A DNA stretch of 64,000 bases, from positions 5,093,001-5,157,000 of the forward strand of contig NZ_FXWM01000001.1 of the NCBI RefSeq assembly GCF_900177675.1, written 5' to 3'. Of this stretch, positions 51,809 through 61,206 are shown piece after piece. The notes beneath the pieces are model-generated. The model was not told where the DNA came from. It worked only from the letters and a program-made list of their open reading frames with translations, and ran no database searches. The position numbers and the translations under genes were made by a program. Position 1 is the stretch's first letter. Each line of letters begins with the position of its first letter. The DNA is from Bacillus sp. OV166 (GTDB lineage: Bacteria > Bacillota > Bacilli > Bacillales > Cytobacillaceae).

Positions 51809-52957
51809 ATGAAATATTTTGATTTTGCAGCAACAACTCCATTAGACCCTGAAGCAGCCGAAGTGTATTTGAAAGTTGCCACTGAATACTTTGGCAATTC
51901 CAGCAGCCTCCATGATATCGGAGGGCAATCAGCTGCCTTACTTGAAAATTGCCGCGAAGAACTGGCTAGTCTAGTTGGGGTTGATAAAAATGGGATATTC
52001 TTCACTAGTGGTGGATCTGAGGGGAATTTTTTAGCAATAGAAGCCTTGTTATCCTCCCAAAAAAAGAAAGGAAACCATATTATCGCAGGTGTGGCGGAAC
52101 ATTCATCCGTTCATGGTGCCCTTAACAGACTAAAGGAAACTGGCTATGACATCACATTGCTTCCGTTACATTCAAATGGTTTGATCAATCTTGAACAACT
52201 TGAAAAGTCGATTACACCAGAAACCATACTAATCACCCTGCAGCATGTTAATTCTGAGATTGGGACGATCCAGCCAATCGCTGAAATCGCTAAAATTTGC
52301 CAGGCCCACCATATTCATCTGCACAGCGATTTTGTTCAATCTTTTGGAAAAATGGATCTAAAATCAATTGCTCCGCATGTCAGCAGTTTTTCTTTTTCCG
52401 GGCATAAAATATATGGACCCAAAGGGATTGGGGGCGTCTATGTTCATCCCCGTATTAAATGGCAGTCGTTTTTTCCAGGGACCTCTCATGAAAAAGGATT
52501 CCGCCCAGGCACGGTCAATGTCCCTGCAATTGCCGCGATGACAGTCGCCGCACAGAAAATAACCGGAAACTTGCAAGCGGATCATAATAAATATCGATTG
52601 TTGCGGAAAGCTTTTATGGATTCGCTTGAGCCCATTAAGGAACAAGTGAAGATTTATCAAGGTGACCAAGGTTCGCAGCTCGCTAGTATTATCGGGCTTC
52701 GGATTTCCGGAATTGAGGGCCAATGGATGATGCTGGAATGCAATCGATTAGGGTTTGCGATTTCAACCGGCAGCGCCTGTCAGATTGGCATGCAGTCCCC
52801 GGCCAAAGTCACGCAGGCACTAGGATTAACGACTGAAGAAGCTAAAGAGTTTATCCGCATCTCTTTTGGCCATTCCACTAGCTTGGAGGATGTTATTCAA
52901 CTTGGGGAAAGTATGGTTAAAATCGTGAATGCATTCAAGGCCGTTTCCGTTATATAA
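51809..52957 (+). CDS. nadS: NAD-operon cysteine desulfurase (NifS/NadS-like)
   Basis: A PLP enzyme of 382 residues that mobilises sulfur for the [4Fe-4S] cluster of NadA. It contains the PLP lysine in FSFSGHKIYGPKGIGG near 203, and the active-site Cys in STGSACQIG near 325. ATG at 51809 follows GGAGATGT; an in-frame start at 51743 lies in the repeat remnant. Divergent from nadB and followed by niaR, as in B. subtilis (nifS-yrxA). Confidence 0.93.
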   Translation: MKYFDFAATTPLDPEAAEVYLKVATEYFGNSSSLHDIGGQSAALLENCREELASLVGVDKNGIFFTSGGSEGNFLAIEALLSSQKKKGNHIIAGVAEHSSVHGALNRLKETGYDITLLPLHSNGLINLEQLEKSITPETILITLQHVNSEIGTIQPIAEIAKICQAHHIHLHSDFVQSFGKMDLKSIAPHVSSFSFSGHKIYGPKGIGGVYVHPRIKWQSFFPGTSHEKGFRPGTVNVPAIAAMTVAAQKITGNLQADHNKYRLLRKAFMDSLEPIKEQVKIYQGDQGSQLASIIGLRISGIEGQWMMLECNRLGFAISTGSACQIGMQSPAKVTQALGLTTEEAKEFIRISFGHSTSLEDVIQLGESMVKIVNAFKAVSVI

Positions 52958-53011
52958 AAAATTTAAACTGTGCTAAAATAGGTAAACAGCAATAGAAATA
53001 GGAGGAATTAT

Positions 53012-53548
53012 ATGGTCGAGCAAAAAAAAATATTGGGAGAGGAAAGGAGGTCTTTAATTCTACAACAGTTAAAAGATAGCCCTGTCCCGCTGACAGGAAG
53101 TGAACTTGCCAATCGAACCAATGTAAGCAGACAGGTGATCGTTGGGGATATCACTCTTCTTAAGGCTAAAAATGAACCCATTATTGCAACCAGCCAAGGG
53201 TATATTTATTTAAAGCAAAACTCCAGCACTTATTCCTTTGAAAGAACAATCGCATGCAGACATTTACCGGAAGACACAGAAAGGGAGCTAAATCTGCTAG
53301 TTGACCATGGTGTGTTAGTGAAGGATGTAAAAATTGAACACACGGTTTACGGAGATTTGACCGCATCGATTATGGTTTCAAATCGCCAAGAAGTTAAACA
53401 ATTCTTGGAAAACATGCAAAAAACCAAAGCCTCCTTATTATCTGAGTTAACGGAAGGAATCCACCTTCATACCATTTCAGCCTCAAGCACCCAAGTCTTA
53501 GATAAAGCCGAAGCAGCCCTTAAGGCAGAAGGTTTTATGATTGAATAG
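53012..53548 (+). CDS. niaR: Transcriptional repressor of NAD biosynthesis NiaR (YrxA)
   Basis: Nicotinate-sensing repressor, 178 residues. An HTH_11 domain (about 12-65, GSELANRTNVSRQVIVGDIT) is followed by a 3H domain named for its three histidines; CRHLPED, IEHTVYGD and IHLHTIS contain candidates. It likely represses nadBCA and nadS when nicotinate is ample. The start has AGGAGGAAT. Confidence 0.93.
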   Translation: MVEQKKILGEERRSLILQQLKDSPVPLTGSELANRTNVSRQVIVGDITLLKAKNEPIIATSQGYIYLKQNSSTYSFERTIACRHLPEDTERELNLLVDHGVLVKDVKIEHTVYGDLTASIMVSNRQEVKQFLENMQKTKASLLSELTEGIHLHTISASSTQVLDKAEAALKAEGFMIE

Positions 53549-53589
53549 AGCCTTGATAGACAGAGTAGAGTAAGAAACTGATTTCAGAG

Positions 53590-55023
53590 GGATAGCCTTT
53601 CGGCTATCTCTTTTACTTTCAGTTCCTCCTCATCAAACCGTACGTGAAGTTTTCCCTCATACGGCTTTCCGACGTTCTTCTTTCTTTGGCGTTACAGAGA
53701 CTAACTAGCCAATTTCACCAATATATGACCAATCTCATTCCTTACGTCTGTTAAATTCCCATGTTTCTTATGCCTATTTCTTTTCTTGTTATAGTGGGGA
53801 GATAACACCACCTTGCGGTGTTCCATTAATCGGATTTCTTATTTTACCTTCCTCCATAATGCCTGCCTTCAGCCACTTACGAATTAGCTTTATGACTCTT
53901 CGGTCACTAATACGTTGCTCGACCAACTTTATCAATTTCTCTTGGTTGATGTTATCAAAATATCCTTGGATATCGACGTCGACTACCCAAAAACATTTCT
54001 TACTCGCTTTTCGTATCTTTGCCATGGCTTGATGGGCATTACGTTTAGGACGATAACCAAATGAGCATTCATGAAAGTCTGCTTCAAAAATAGGTTCAAT
54101 AACCATCTTGGTTGCCATTTGCGCAACTCGATCTTTAATGGTGGGAATACCTAATGGACGCTTCTTTCCGTCATCCTTTGGTATGTAGGTTCTTAGGACT
54201 GGATTGGGATGATATCTATTCTCTTTCAACTCTAGGTAGAGTTCGTTCAAGAATTTCTTCTCTCCATATTCCTCGACGATATTTACAATCGACTGTCCAT
54301 CTACGCCTCCACTGCCTTTCTTTCGTTTCACACGTTGCCACGCTTCCCATAGAATGTCAGGACGATAGATTTTGTCATATAATGCATGAAATTTGCGACC
54401 AGTGTTTTCCTTGGCACAAAGATATAACGTCTTCCAGAGTTCTTGAGCTTTTGCATTATTGGTGTAGTTAGCCATTTTCTTGGCATTCACTCACTCTTAC
54501 CTCCTTCCAACATATGAACGAAGTAGGGTACTGGCTTTTGCCGTCCTTCCCTAGACAATGTTATGTTGTCATTGCCATCATTGGTACTATGACCCCCTCC
54601 GACTCCCTCTCATCCTCCACCATTTCGTGTACACTTATAGGTTTCTGCTTTACTTTTGTAAGAAAGTGACGAGGAGGGTATCCCCAGTTCCGTTATTTAC
54701 TTTCCTAACATGTCGTTCCCCTTACCCCGAGAGATTCTTCGGTGCTGCTGTTCCAAGTTCTTCACACCTTCCATGGTCTTCGCCCATATTATCAAGGCTC
54801 GACTTCTCTTTAGCCACCAAGAGTGGGTTCCTTTGACGAGACGGCAGGATTCACTTTATGTTACAACCTGTTAGTTTGCTCGCACTCTGCTAGAGAGTTA
54901 CTTTGTCACAGGGCTTCAACCTTAGAATTTCTTCACCAGTTGCCTGTCAGCTACTGAGCGCCTTGGTACTTACTCAGATTGGACTTTCACCAATTAGCAA
55001 TTAACGGCTTGCTGGGCACGCAC
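53590..55023 (-). mobile_element. Degraded group II intron (class C-like), deleted inside its RT gene
   Basis: The 5' end reads GTGCGTGCCC on the minus strand at 55023. The 3' part has a domain V hairpin (AGCCGTATGAGGG ... ACGTACGGTTT, 53635-53669), then a hairpin GATAGCC / GGCTATC (53591-53608) that could be domain VI or the niaR terminator. The 5' end lies five bases behind the pheA terminator stem, the target preference known for class C introns. The total of about 1.4 kb is too short for an intact intron because the reverse transcriptase is cut. The 3' boundary is approximate. Confidence 0.8.
53789..54490 (-). pseudogene. Group II intron reverse transcriptase/maturase, C-terminally truncated
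   Basis: 233 residues remain of a protein usually near 420-600. RT motifs 1-4 are visible: RPLGIPTIKDRVAQ, CSFGYRPKRNAHQA, VVDVDIQGYFDNI and NGTPQGGVISPL. A TAA follows at once, so the YADD active site, thumb (X) domain and DNA-binding part are absent. It cannot support reverse transcription. The GTG start has AAGGAGGT upstream. Confidence 0.88.
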
Positions 55024-55027
55024 AATA

Positions 55028-55054
55028 AAAGGACCCGAAATTCTCGGGTCCTTT
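55028..55054 (-). terminator. Rho-independent terminator of pheA
   Basis: The hairpin AAAGGACCCGA / TCGGGTCCTTT is followed by TTATT on the minus strand, where the group II intron begins. Confidence 0.85.
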
Positions 55055-55059
55055 AGTTA

Positions 55060-55917
55060 TTAATCCAATTTCACCATAACGGATGGATAGCTTCCTAATA
55101 ATTTAACACTACAGCCTAATGCCTCTAACTCAGCCATTGCTCCAGGTATCAATACCTCATCAAATTCCATTTCGATATCAATAATGAAAAAATAATTGCC
55201 AATTCCAGTTTTCATCGGCCGAGATTCAATTTTTGATAAGTTTAACTTTCTCCAGGCGAACGCTGATAACACTTGATGAAGGGCTCCCGCTTGGTCGTCC
55301 TCAGGCAATGTAACCATCAGTGTCGTTTTGTAATGGGATGAACCACTCATGGCCTGGAAATCAAAATTCTCTTTTGTTAGGACCACAAACCGCGTGTGAT
55401 TATGGTCAAAATCATGGATGTTTCTTTGGACTATCGCCAACCCATATTCTTTCGCCGCTAATTCATTCGCAATCGCGGCCGCTTTTAAGTCAGGCTGTTC
55501 CATTACCATTTGCGCCGCTGCTGCAGTGGAAGACACACTCTCAAACGGCACTCCTTTTAATTGATTATGTAAAAATTTATGGCACTGGGCAATCGCATGG
55601 GAGTGGCTGTATACCTTACTCACATCACGCCAATTGTCCATATTATCAGGATGAACCATCAAATGCTGCTTAATGGGTAACGTAATTTCACCAATAATCG
55701 GGATCTGAACAACATGTGTTAAATAATCAAGTGTAATATTTACAGAGCCTTCCAAAGCGTTCTCAATTGGAACGACAGCAAGATCCACTTCTTTATCTAC
55801 GATGGCATCGACACTTGCAGGAATCGTCTGATAGGGCACAAGTTCAAATCCTTGAAAAACCTTTTTCACTGCTAACTCTGTGAATGTAGCCTTTGGTCCT
55901 AAATATCCAACCTTCAC
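55060..55917 (-). CDS. pheA: Prephenate dehydratase
   Basis: Converts prephenate to phenylpyruvate for phenylalanine synthesis, 285 residues. The N-terminus VGYLGPKATFTELA and the catalytic motif NHTRFVVL near 173 are clear. The C-terminal ACT domain (about 195-285, with PGALHQVLSAF seen as AGALHQVLSAFAWRKLNLSKIESRP) binds phenylalanine for feedback. Downstream of pheB. Confidence 0.96.
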   Translation of the reverse strand: MKVGYLGPKATFTELAVKKVFQGFELVPYQTIPASVDAIVDKEVDLAVVPIENALEGSVNITLDYLTHVVQIPIIGEITLPIKQHLMVHPDNMDNWRDVSKVYSHSHAIAQCHKFLHNQLKGVPFESVSSTAAAAQMVMEQPDLKAAAIANELAAKEYGLAIVQRNIHDFDHNHTRFVVLTKENFDFQAMSGSSHYKTTLMVTLPEDDQAGALHQVLSAFAWRKLNLSKIESRPMKTGIGNYFFIIDIEMEFDEVLIPGAMAELEALGCSVKLLGSYPSVMVKLD

Positions 55918-55978
55918 TATTTCCCCACTCCCCTTATTTTTTTAAAAAGAAAGCTGAGAGCCGGTTGTAGTTTTTCTC

Positions 55979-56428
55979 CTACACACCTGTTCCCAGCACT
56001 TCTACCTTCTCTACAAATTCGAGTTTCCTTAGTTCTTTAAGTAACTCATCTATTTCCATCGTAATGTTTGAAGTGTTTAATGAGAGTGTCACATTCGCCC
56101 TGCTTTGCAACGGAATCGTTTGGTGAAGGGTAACAATATTGCAGCCTGAATTGGCCACAACACTGAGCAATTTTGATAGCGTGCCTGAACGATCTTCTAG
56201 GTGAAAGAAAAGCGAGATAATCTTCTCCTTTTTAATAGACGAAAAAGGAAAAACAGTATCTCTATATTTATAAAAGGCACTTCTGCTTAAATCCGCTTTA
56301 TGAACTGCATCTGCAATTGATTCCGCCTTACCTCTCTCAAGCATTTCCTTGACATCAAGCGTTTTTTTCATCGCTTCTGGCAACACATCTTCACGCACTA
56401 AGTAAAATTTTTTATCAGCGTTTTCCAT
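55979..56428 (-). CDS. pheB: ACT-domain protein PheB
   Basis: 149 residues from the ATG at 56428. An N-terminal helix region is followed by a C-terminal ACT domain (LFFHLEDRSGTLSKLLSVVANSG). It lies between obg and pheA as in B. subtilis, where it is called PheB. An amino-acid-sensing role is likely but the exact target is unknown. Confidence 0.9.
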   Translation of the reverse strand: MENADKKFYLVREDVLPEAMKKTLDVKEMLERGKAESIADAVHKADLSRSAFYKYRDTVFPFSSIKKEKIISLFFHLEDRSGTLSKLLSVVANSGCNIVTLHQTIPLQSRANVTLSLNTSNITMEIDELLKELRKLEFVEKVEVLGTGV

Positions 56429-56467
56429 TTTTATCACCCTACCTTGATCTCTTCAGGGCCTTTCCTT

Positions 56468-57760
56468 CTACTCAATAAACTCGAATTCAAACTCCATTAA
56501 TTTCACAATATCCCCGTCTTTTGCTCCTCTTTCCCTTAACGCTTCATCAACACCAAGACCACGAAGTTGACGTGCAAAACGGCGGACGGATTCTTCTCTT
56601 GAGAAGTCTGTCATCTTAAAGAGCTTATCTGTTTTTTCACCAGAGACAACAAATGACCCATCAGGTTCTCTCGTAATTCTAAATGCTTCCGGCTCTGCTT
56701 CGTGCTTATAAAGAACACGATGGACACCCGTTGTTTCCTCTTCTTCATGTTCAAGTGGAAATTCTGGTGTTTCCTCGATCTTATCAGCTACAGCAAACAA
56801 TAGCTCACGTAGTCCTTTTCTTGTTACGGCTGAAATAGGGAAGATTGGAAAATCCTCTTCCAGCTGCTCCTTAAACTTTTTCAAGTTTTCCTCTGCTTCA
56901 GGCATATCCATTTTATTAGCAACGATAACTTGTGGCCGTTCTGTCAAGCGCAGGTTATACTCTTTTAATTCCTTGTTGATTGTAAGGTAGTCCTCATAAG
57001 GGTCTCTGCCTTCCATTGCAGCCATATCAATCACATGGACAATAACCCTTGTCCGTTCTATATGACGTAAGAATTGATGGCCGAGGCCAACCCCTTCACT
57101 TGCCCCTTCAATCAAACCTGGAAGGTCTGCCATAACAAAGCTTCTGCCGTCTTCCGTTTCTACCATACCAAGATTCGGAACAATTGTGGTAAAATGGTAC
57201 TCGGCGATTTTCGGTCTTGCCGATGATACAACCGATAATAGCGTCGATTTACCAACACTTGGGAATCCAACTAATCCGACATCAGCAAGCAGCTTCAATT
57301 CAAGAATGACTTCACGTTCTTGGCCTGGTTCTCCATTTTCAGATAGCTCTGGTGCTGGATTGGCCGGGGTTGCAAATCGTGAATTTCCACGTCCGCCACG
57401 GCCCCCTCTTGCAATAATTGCCTGCTGTCCATTCTCGACTAAATCAGCAAGGACTTCCTTCGTTTTTTCATCAATGACCACTGTTCCAGGCGGTACCTTA
57501 ACAATCATATCCTTTGCACCGGCACCGTGCTGGTTTTTGGACATGCCATGCTCGCCGCGTGGTGCTTTAAAGTGACGCTGATAACGGAAATCCATTAAAG
57601 TCCGCAAGCCCTCATTTACTTCAAACACAACATTGGCACCTTTACCGCCATCTCCGCCAGCTGGACCGCCTTTTGGTATATATTTTTCCTTACGAAACGC
57701 AACCATACCATTTCCGCCATCTCCGGCTTTTACATAAATCTTCGTTTGATCAACAAACAT
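56468..57760 (-). CDS. obg: GTPase Obg (CgtA)
   Basis: An essential ribosome-associated GTPase also needed for sporulation initiation, 430 residues. The glycine-rich Obg fold covers 1-158 (KAGDGGNGMVAFRKEKYIP). The G domain has GFPSVGKSTLL, DLPGLIEGA and NKMD. A C-terminal OCT domain (about 345-430) is present. Co-transcribed with spo0B upstream. Confidence 0.97.
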   Translation of the reverse strand: MFVDQTKIYVKAGDGGNGMVAFRKEKYIPKGGPAGGDGGKGANVVFEVNEGLRTLMDFRYQRHFKAPRGEHGMSKNQHGAGAKDMIVKVPPGTVVIDEKTKEVLADLVENGQQAIIARGGRGGRGNSRFATPANPAPELSENGEPGQEREVILELKLLADVGLVGFPSVGKSTLLSVVSSARPKIAEYHFTTIVPNLGMVETEDGRSFVMADLPGLIEGASEGVGLGHQFLRHIERTRVIVHVIDMAAMEGRDPYEDYLTINKELKEYNLRLTERPQVIVANKMDMPEAEENLKKFKEQLEEDFPIFPISAVTRKGLRELLFAVADKIEETPEFPLEHEEEETTGVHRVLYKHEAEPEAFRITREPDGSFVVSGEKTDKLFKMTDFSREESVRRFARQLRGLGVDEALRERGAKDGDIVKLMEFEFEFIE

Positions 57761-57821
57761 CTTATTCCTCCAGTCTGCATATCGAATTACCTTCTGTCAC
57801 GAAAAATATCTCAGCTTTAGC

Positions 57822-58364
57822 CTATCTTTTTTGAATAGGGATAAAAACTTCTACTGCGAGTTCGCTTTCTGAGAGTTCCTTGACCACTACATCCAGTAGA
57901 ATTTTGGGGTCTGCAAGGAATGCTTCAATTAATTCACTTTTTATTATTATTCCGCTAAAATCAAAAAAGAAACGAACTCCCTCTGATTGCGGATCAATTG
58001 ATATTGATAAATGATTTTCTTGGAATGCTTCAATTGCCTCATTTAAACACTCAAAAAAAAGGCAAGTCCACTTTGTGATCTGTTCTTCATTAATTTGAAA
58101 GGATTCCGAATCTTGAAGGACCTCATATTCAAGCTTAAAGGAAGGATTCTCCCAATTAGCTTTTAATAGCAGTGAGGCAAATAAAGGCATTTTTAAATTC
58201 GTTAGCCGTGATTCATGCTGTGCTTCAATGATAATTTCATCAATGACCGCTTTTGCCCGGTCGATTCGATTTAAATCCAAGTTCCCCTTAATAAGCTGAA
58301 GCCTATTTAACCAATCATGTCGAGAATGCCGGAGCACCTCAACTATATCCCATTCTTTCTCCAT
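57822..58364 (-). CDS. spo0B: Sporulation initiation phosphotransferase Spo0B
   Basis: Relays phosphate from Spo0F to Spo0A, 180 residues. The HisKA-like helix has LRHSRHDWLNRLQLIKGNLD near 11-30, with the phosphorylated His in SRHDW. The C-terminal half has a degenerate ATPase-like fold. It is the first gene of spo0B-obg; its upstream gap to rpmA has a terminator. Confidence 0.92.
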   Translation of the reverse strand: MEKEWDIVEVLRHSRHDWLNRLQLIKGNLDLNRIDRAKAVIDEIIIEAQHESRLTNLKMPLFASLLLKANWENPSFKLEYEVLQDSESFQINEEQITKWTCLFFECLNEAIEAFQENHLSISIDPQSEGVRFFFDFSGIIIKSELIEAFLADPKILLDVVVKELSESELAVEVFIPIQKR

Positions 58365-58534
58365 ACGTACACTCCCACATTAAGTGTCACAACACTATTT
58401 TGCTGATAGTATATCAAAAAAATAACCCTGAGTAAGCAATTTTATGTGATGAAAGATCATTAGAGGCAAAAAGAAGCATCTACGAAGTCGTTTTCCTGAA
58501 GAATATATGGAAGGAAAAATTCGTTAGCAAAAAG

Positions 58535-58564
58535 AAAACTCTAACCAAACAGGTTAGAGTTTTC
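58535..58564 (-). terminator. Rho-independent terminator of rplU-prp-rpmA
   Basis: The hairpin AAAACTCTAACC / GGTTAGAGTTTT is followed by a T-rich tract (TTTCTTTTTGC) on the minus strand. Confidence 0.85.
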
Positions 58565-58574
58565 GCTAGTTACC

Positions 58575-58868
58575 TTAAGCTTCTTGAGCTACTGGATAAA
58601 CGCTCACTTTTTTGCGATCACGTCCGAAACGTTCAAATTTCACAACGCCGTCAACTTTTGCAAAAAGAGTATCGTCTCCTCCACGGCCAACGTTTTCACC
58701 TGGGTAAATCTTTGTACCGCGTTGACGGTATAGGATTGAACCACCAGATACAAATTGTCCGTCTGCACGCTTAGCACCAAGACGCTTAGCGTGTGAGTCA
58801 CGACCGTTCCTTGTAGAACCTACACCTTTTTTAGATGCAAACAACTGAAGATCTAATTTTAATAACAT
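58575..58868 (-). CDS. rpmA: 50S ribosomal protein L27 with cleavable N-terminus
   Basis: 97 residues. The leader MLLKLDLQLF precedes the mature start ASKKGVGST. In Firmicutes this leader is removed by the protease Prp, encoded just upstream, before L27 can function near the peptidyl transferase centre. The 12-base gap to prp indicates co-expression of substrate and protease. Confidence 0.97.
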   Translation of the reverse strand: MLLKLDLQLFASKKGVGSTRNGRDSHAKRLGAKRADGQFVSGGSILYRQRGTKIYPGENVGRGGDDTLFAKVDGVVKFERFGRDRKKVSVYPVAQEA

Positions 58869-58880
58869 TTATTCCACCTC

Positions 58881-59210
58881 CTACTTTTTGAAGGTAATCT
58901 TTATGTGCTTTCCGTATTCTTCTTCAATCGTACGCAATGAAACAGTCATACCTTCTAGAAGAAGTTGTACTTTCTCATAAATGTCTTCCGAAAGATGTTC
59001 CGGTACAACACAGCGGAGAAAGCCGTCCTCATGCTCAATCTCGGGCGTGACACCTGTTAGGGCGTGCACAGCGTTGATTGCTCCAATGGATACTGCAGAT
59101 ACGCCTGCACAGACGATATCCTTGCCTCGATTGGCGAAAAATGCATGACCACTTATTTCGAATGATTGAATAAATCCGGACTCTGTACGATTAATCGTAA
59201 TTTGAATCAT
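58881..59210 (-). CDS. prp: Ribosomal-processing cysteine protease Prp (YsxB)
   Basis: 109 residues. H22 in SGHAFF and C34 in VCAGVSA are the catalytic pair of this family. It cleaves the L27 N-terminal extension. It sits between rplU and rpmA, the fixed position in Firmicutes. Confidence 0.95.
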   Translation of the reverse strand: MIQITINRTESGFIQSFEISGHAFFANRGKDIVCAGVSAVSIGAINAVHALTGVTPEIEHEDGFLRCVVPEHLSEDIYEKVQLLLEGMTVSLRTIEEEYGKHIKITFKK

Positions 59211-59225
59211 CTATGATTCAACACC

Positions 59226-59534
59226 TTACGCGTTGATTTTTTCGATGATTACTTTAGTGTAAGGTTGACGATGACCTTGCTTCTTACGGTTGTTTTTCTT
59301 CGCCTTGTACTTGAAAACAATGATTTTCTTTTGACGGCCTTGTTTTTCAACTTTAGCTGTAACTGTAGCGCCTGCAACAACAGGGCTTCCTACTTTTACA
59401 CTTTCACCGCCAACGAAAAGAACCTTGTCAAAAGTAACTGTTTCACCAGCTTCAACATCTAATTTTTCGATGTAGATAGCTTGGCCTTCTTCAACTTTCA
59501 ATTGTTTACCGCCAGTTTCGATAATTGCGTACAT
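59226..59534 (-). CDS. rplU: 50S ribosomal protein L21
   Basis: 102 residues from MYAIIETGGKQLKVEEGQ, behind AAGGAGGTG. The C-terminal YKAKKNNRKKQGHRQPYT is the L21 signature. First gene of the rplU-prp-rpmA operon, preceded by an L21 leader. Confidence 0.97.
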   Translation of the reverse strand: MYAIIETGGKQLKVEEGQAIYIEKLDVEAGETVTFDKVLFVGGESVKVGSPVVAGATVTAKVEKQGRQKKIIVFKYKAKKNNRKKQGHRQPYTKVIIEKINA

Positions 59535-59544
59535 GAACTGCACC

Positions 59545-59645
59545 TCCTTATAAACTCAGACTCGCCATACACAGGCGCTTATAGCAAAATACTAAAGGCT
59601 TACTACCTGTTCTGTGCGGTTGTAGCACGGGTGCTACAAACATAA
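59545..59645 (-). promoter_or_regulatory. L21 leader (autoregulatory mRNA structure)
   Basis: The 5' UTR of rplU begins with the hairpin TTGTAGCACCCGTGCTACAA on the minus strand, followed by AGTAAGCC, CGCCTGTGTATGGCG and the ribosome binding site. This matches the L21 leader known from Bacillales, thought to bind a product of the operon. The assignment is by position and hairpin pattern. Confidence 0.75.
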
Positions 59646-59652
59646 CATTAAA

Positions 59653-59682
59653 ATCCTAACATAATATAGGCAAAAGTGTCAA
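59653..59682 (-). promoter_or_regulatory. Sigma-A promoter of rplU
   Basis: Minus strand: -35 TTGACA (59677-59682), 18-bp spacer and an extended -10 TG-T-TAGGAT (59653-59658). Confidence 0.7.
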
Positions 59683-59701
59683 TAGATATTTAGGAACTTG
59701 A

Positions 59702-61162
59702 TTAGGAATCAAATACTTTTTCTGAGATCTCACTCACATTGCCGAACTGCTTCAAAAGATAATAATGGCGGGCAGAAGGCTGAACTGAAAAATATAGTTT
59801 GATATGCATTAGCTCCTCTAATGCTTGCCGGTGGGCTTCATTCAGTCCTAACAGCACCTCTTTCACCGCTTGAGTTGTTTCCACCAAGACAGCCTCAAAT
59901 TCAGAATTTCGGTGCTCTAGCAGCTCCCGTTCAAGCCTAAAGCCAACCGTTTCAGGACTAAGGATTCGGCCCGTTCCATCACAAACAGGGCATTTCACCT
60001 CAAGTGCCTCAGAAAGTGTGACCTTGGTCTTTTTCCTCGTCAGTTGTAGAATACCTAGCGGTGTAAAGCCAATCATTTTTGTTCTTTTTTGATCCTTAGT
60101 TAATTCCGTTTCAATCAGCTTGAGAATCGTTTCCTTGTCCTCAGCGCGTGTCATGTCAATGAAATCAATGAGAACAATTCCGCCAATATCGCGCAGACGT
60201 AGTTGCCTTACCACTTCTTTTGCGGCTAACTGGTTGGTTTTTAATACCGTGTCTTGATAATTGGTCTTTCCGGAAAATTTCCCGGTATTCACATCAATAA
60301 TCGTTAACGCTTCGGTTTCGTCAAAAATAAGGTAAGCACCATTATCAAGCCAGACAATATGCTTGAGGGCTTTATCAATTTCATGTTCCACTTTATGTAC
60401 AGAAAAAATATTCTCTTTTCCATTGTAGTAAATAGGTTTGACCTGATCATTTTTTTCCTCGGCTAGCTTTTTTAGCGCTAAATCATCAACGATTACTTCC
60501 CCGCTTTTCATTCTAGCTACTTGGTCCATAATCATTTCGATAAAGGTATCTTTTTGAAAAATGATCCCTGGTTTTTTCATCGTGGCCACTTTTTGCAACA
60601 GTTCTTGATAGTTCTCGCGCAGGTTCATTAGTTCTGAAAGGATTTCATCTTCTGTACTCGTTATCGATGAGGTACGGAAAATGATCCCCTCTTCCTCTGT
60701 TTTCAAACGACTGCCGCTCCGGTGAAGTTTTGCTTTTTGACCTTCGTCAGCGATTTTTTTAGAAACCGCCACATAGCGGCCTTTTGGCATGTAGATGAGA
60801 TTGGGCCCTTGTATTTCAATAATTCCCGTTACGCGAGCACCTTTCGTCCCCGTTGCATCCTTATCGACCTGAACCAACATTTTTTCACCTTGGTGGGCAA
60901 ACGAGGTGACAGACTTTTGTTTTTCGGCAGATAAGAGATAGGAAGGAAGTACATCACGGTGTAAATACGCATTTTTCTCTTCTCCAATATCAATGAATAA
61001 TGCATTCATCCCCGGCAATACTTTTGTCACAGTCCCAAAATAAATATTACCGACCAGTGATCGATGCTCTGGTCGGTCAAAAACGATATTTTCAACGCGG
61101 TTATCTTTCAGATAAGCAAATCGCTTTTCGCGTGAATTGTAATTAATAATTAGTGTTTCCAA
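59702..61162 (-). CDS. rng: Ribonuclease E/G family protein (RNase G)
   Basis: Endoribonuclease of 486 residues. The N-terminal S1 domain (about 35-120) is followed by the DNase I-like catalytic part. Metal-binding Asp residues lie in EALTIIDVNTGKF near 285 and VLIDFIDM near 328, and the Zn-link is CPVCDGTG near 391. B. subtilis has no such enzyme, but several other Bacillaceae carry it here between rplU and spoIVFB. It would act in rRNA and mRNA processing. Confidence 0.92.
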   Translation of the reverse strand: METLIINYNSREKRFAYLKDNRVENIVFDRPEHRSLVGNIYFGTVTKVLPGMNALFIDIGEEKNAYLHRDVLPSYLLSAEKQKSVTSFAHQGEKMLVQVDKDATGTKGARVTGIIEIQGPNLIYMPKGRYVAVSKKIADEGQKAKLHRSGSRLKTEEEGIIFRTSSITSTEDEILSELMNLRENYQELLQKVATMKKPGIIFQKDTFIEMIMDQVARMKSGEVIVDDLALKKLAEEKNDQVKPIYYNGKENIFSVHKVEHEIDKALKHIVWLDNGAYLIFDETEALTIIDVNTGKFSGKTNYQDTVLKTNQLAAKEVVRQLRLRDIGGIVLIDFIDMTRAEDKETILKLIETELTKDQKRTKMIGFTPLGILQLTRKKTKVTLSEALEVKCPVCDGTGRILSPETVGFRLERELLEHRNSEFEAVLVETTQAVKEVLLGLNEAHRQALEELMHIKLYFSVQPSARHYYLLKQFGNVSEISEKVFDS

Positions 61163-61206
61163 TCAAGCGACCTCACTTTTTTCTTTTTATTATATACTTT
61201 TTTAAT

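Noticed and set aside
53591..53616. Simple terminator of niaR as the only meaning of the GATAGCC hairpin
   Set aside because: It may terminate niaR, but its place just past intron domain V also fits domain VI. I left both readings open and did not list it as a separate terminator.
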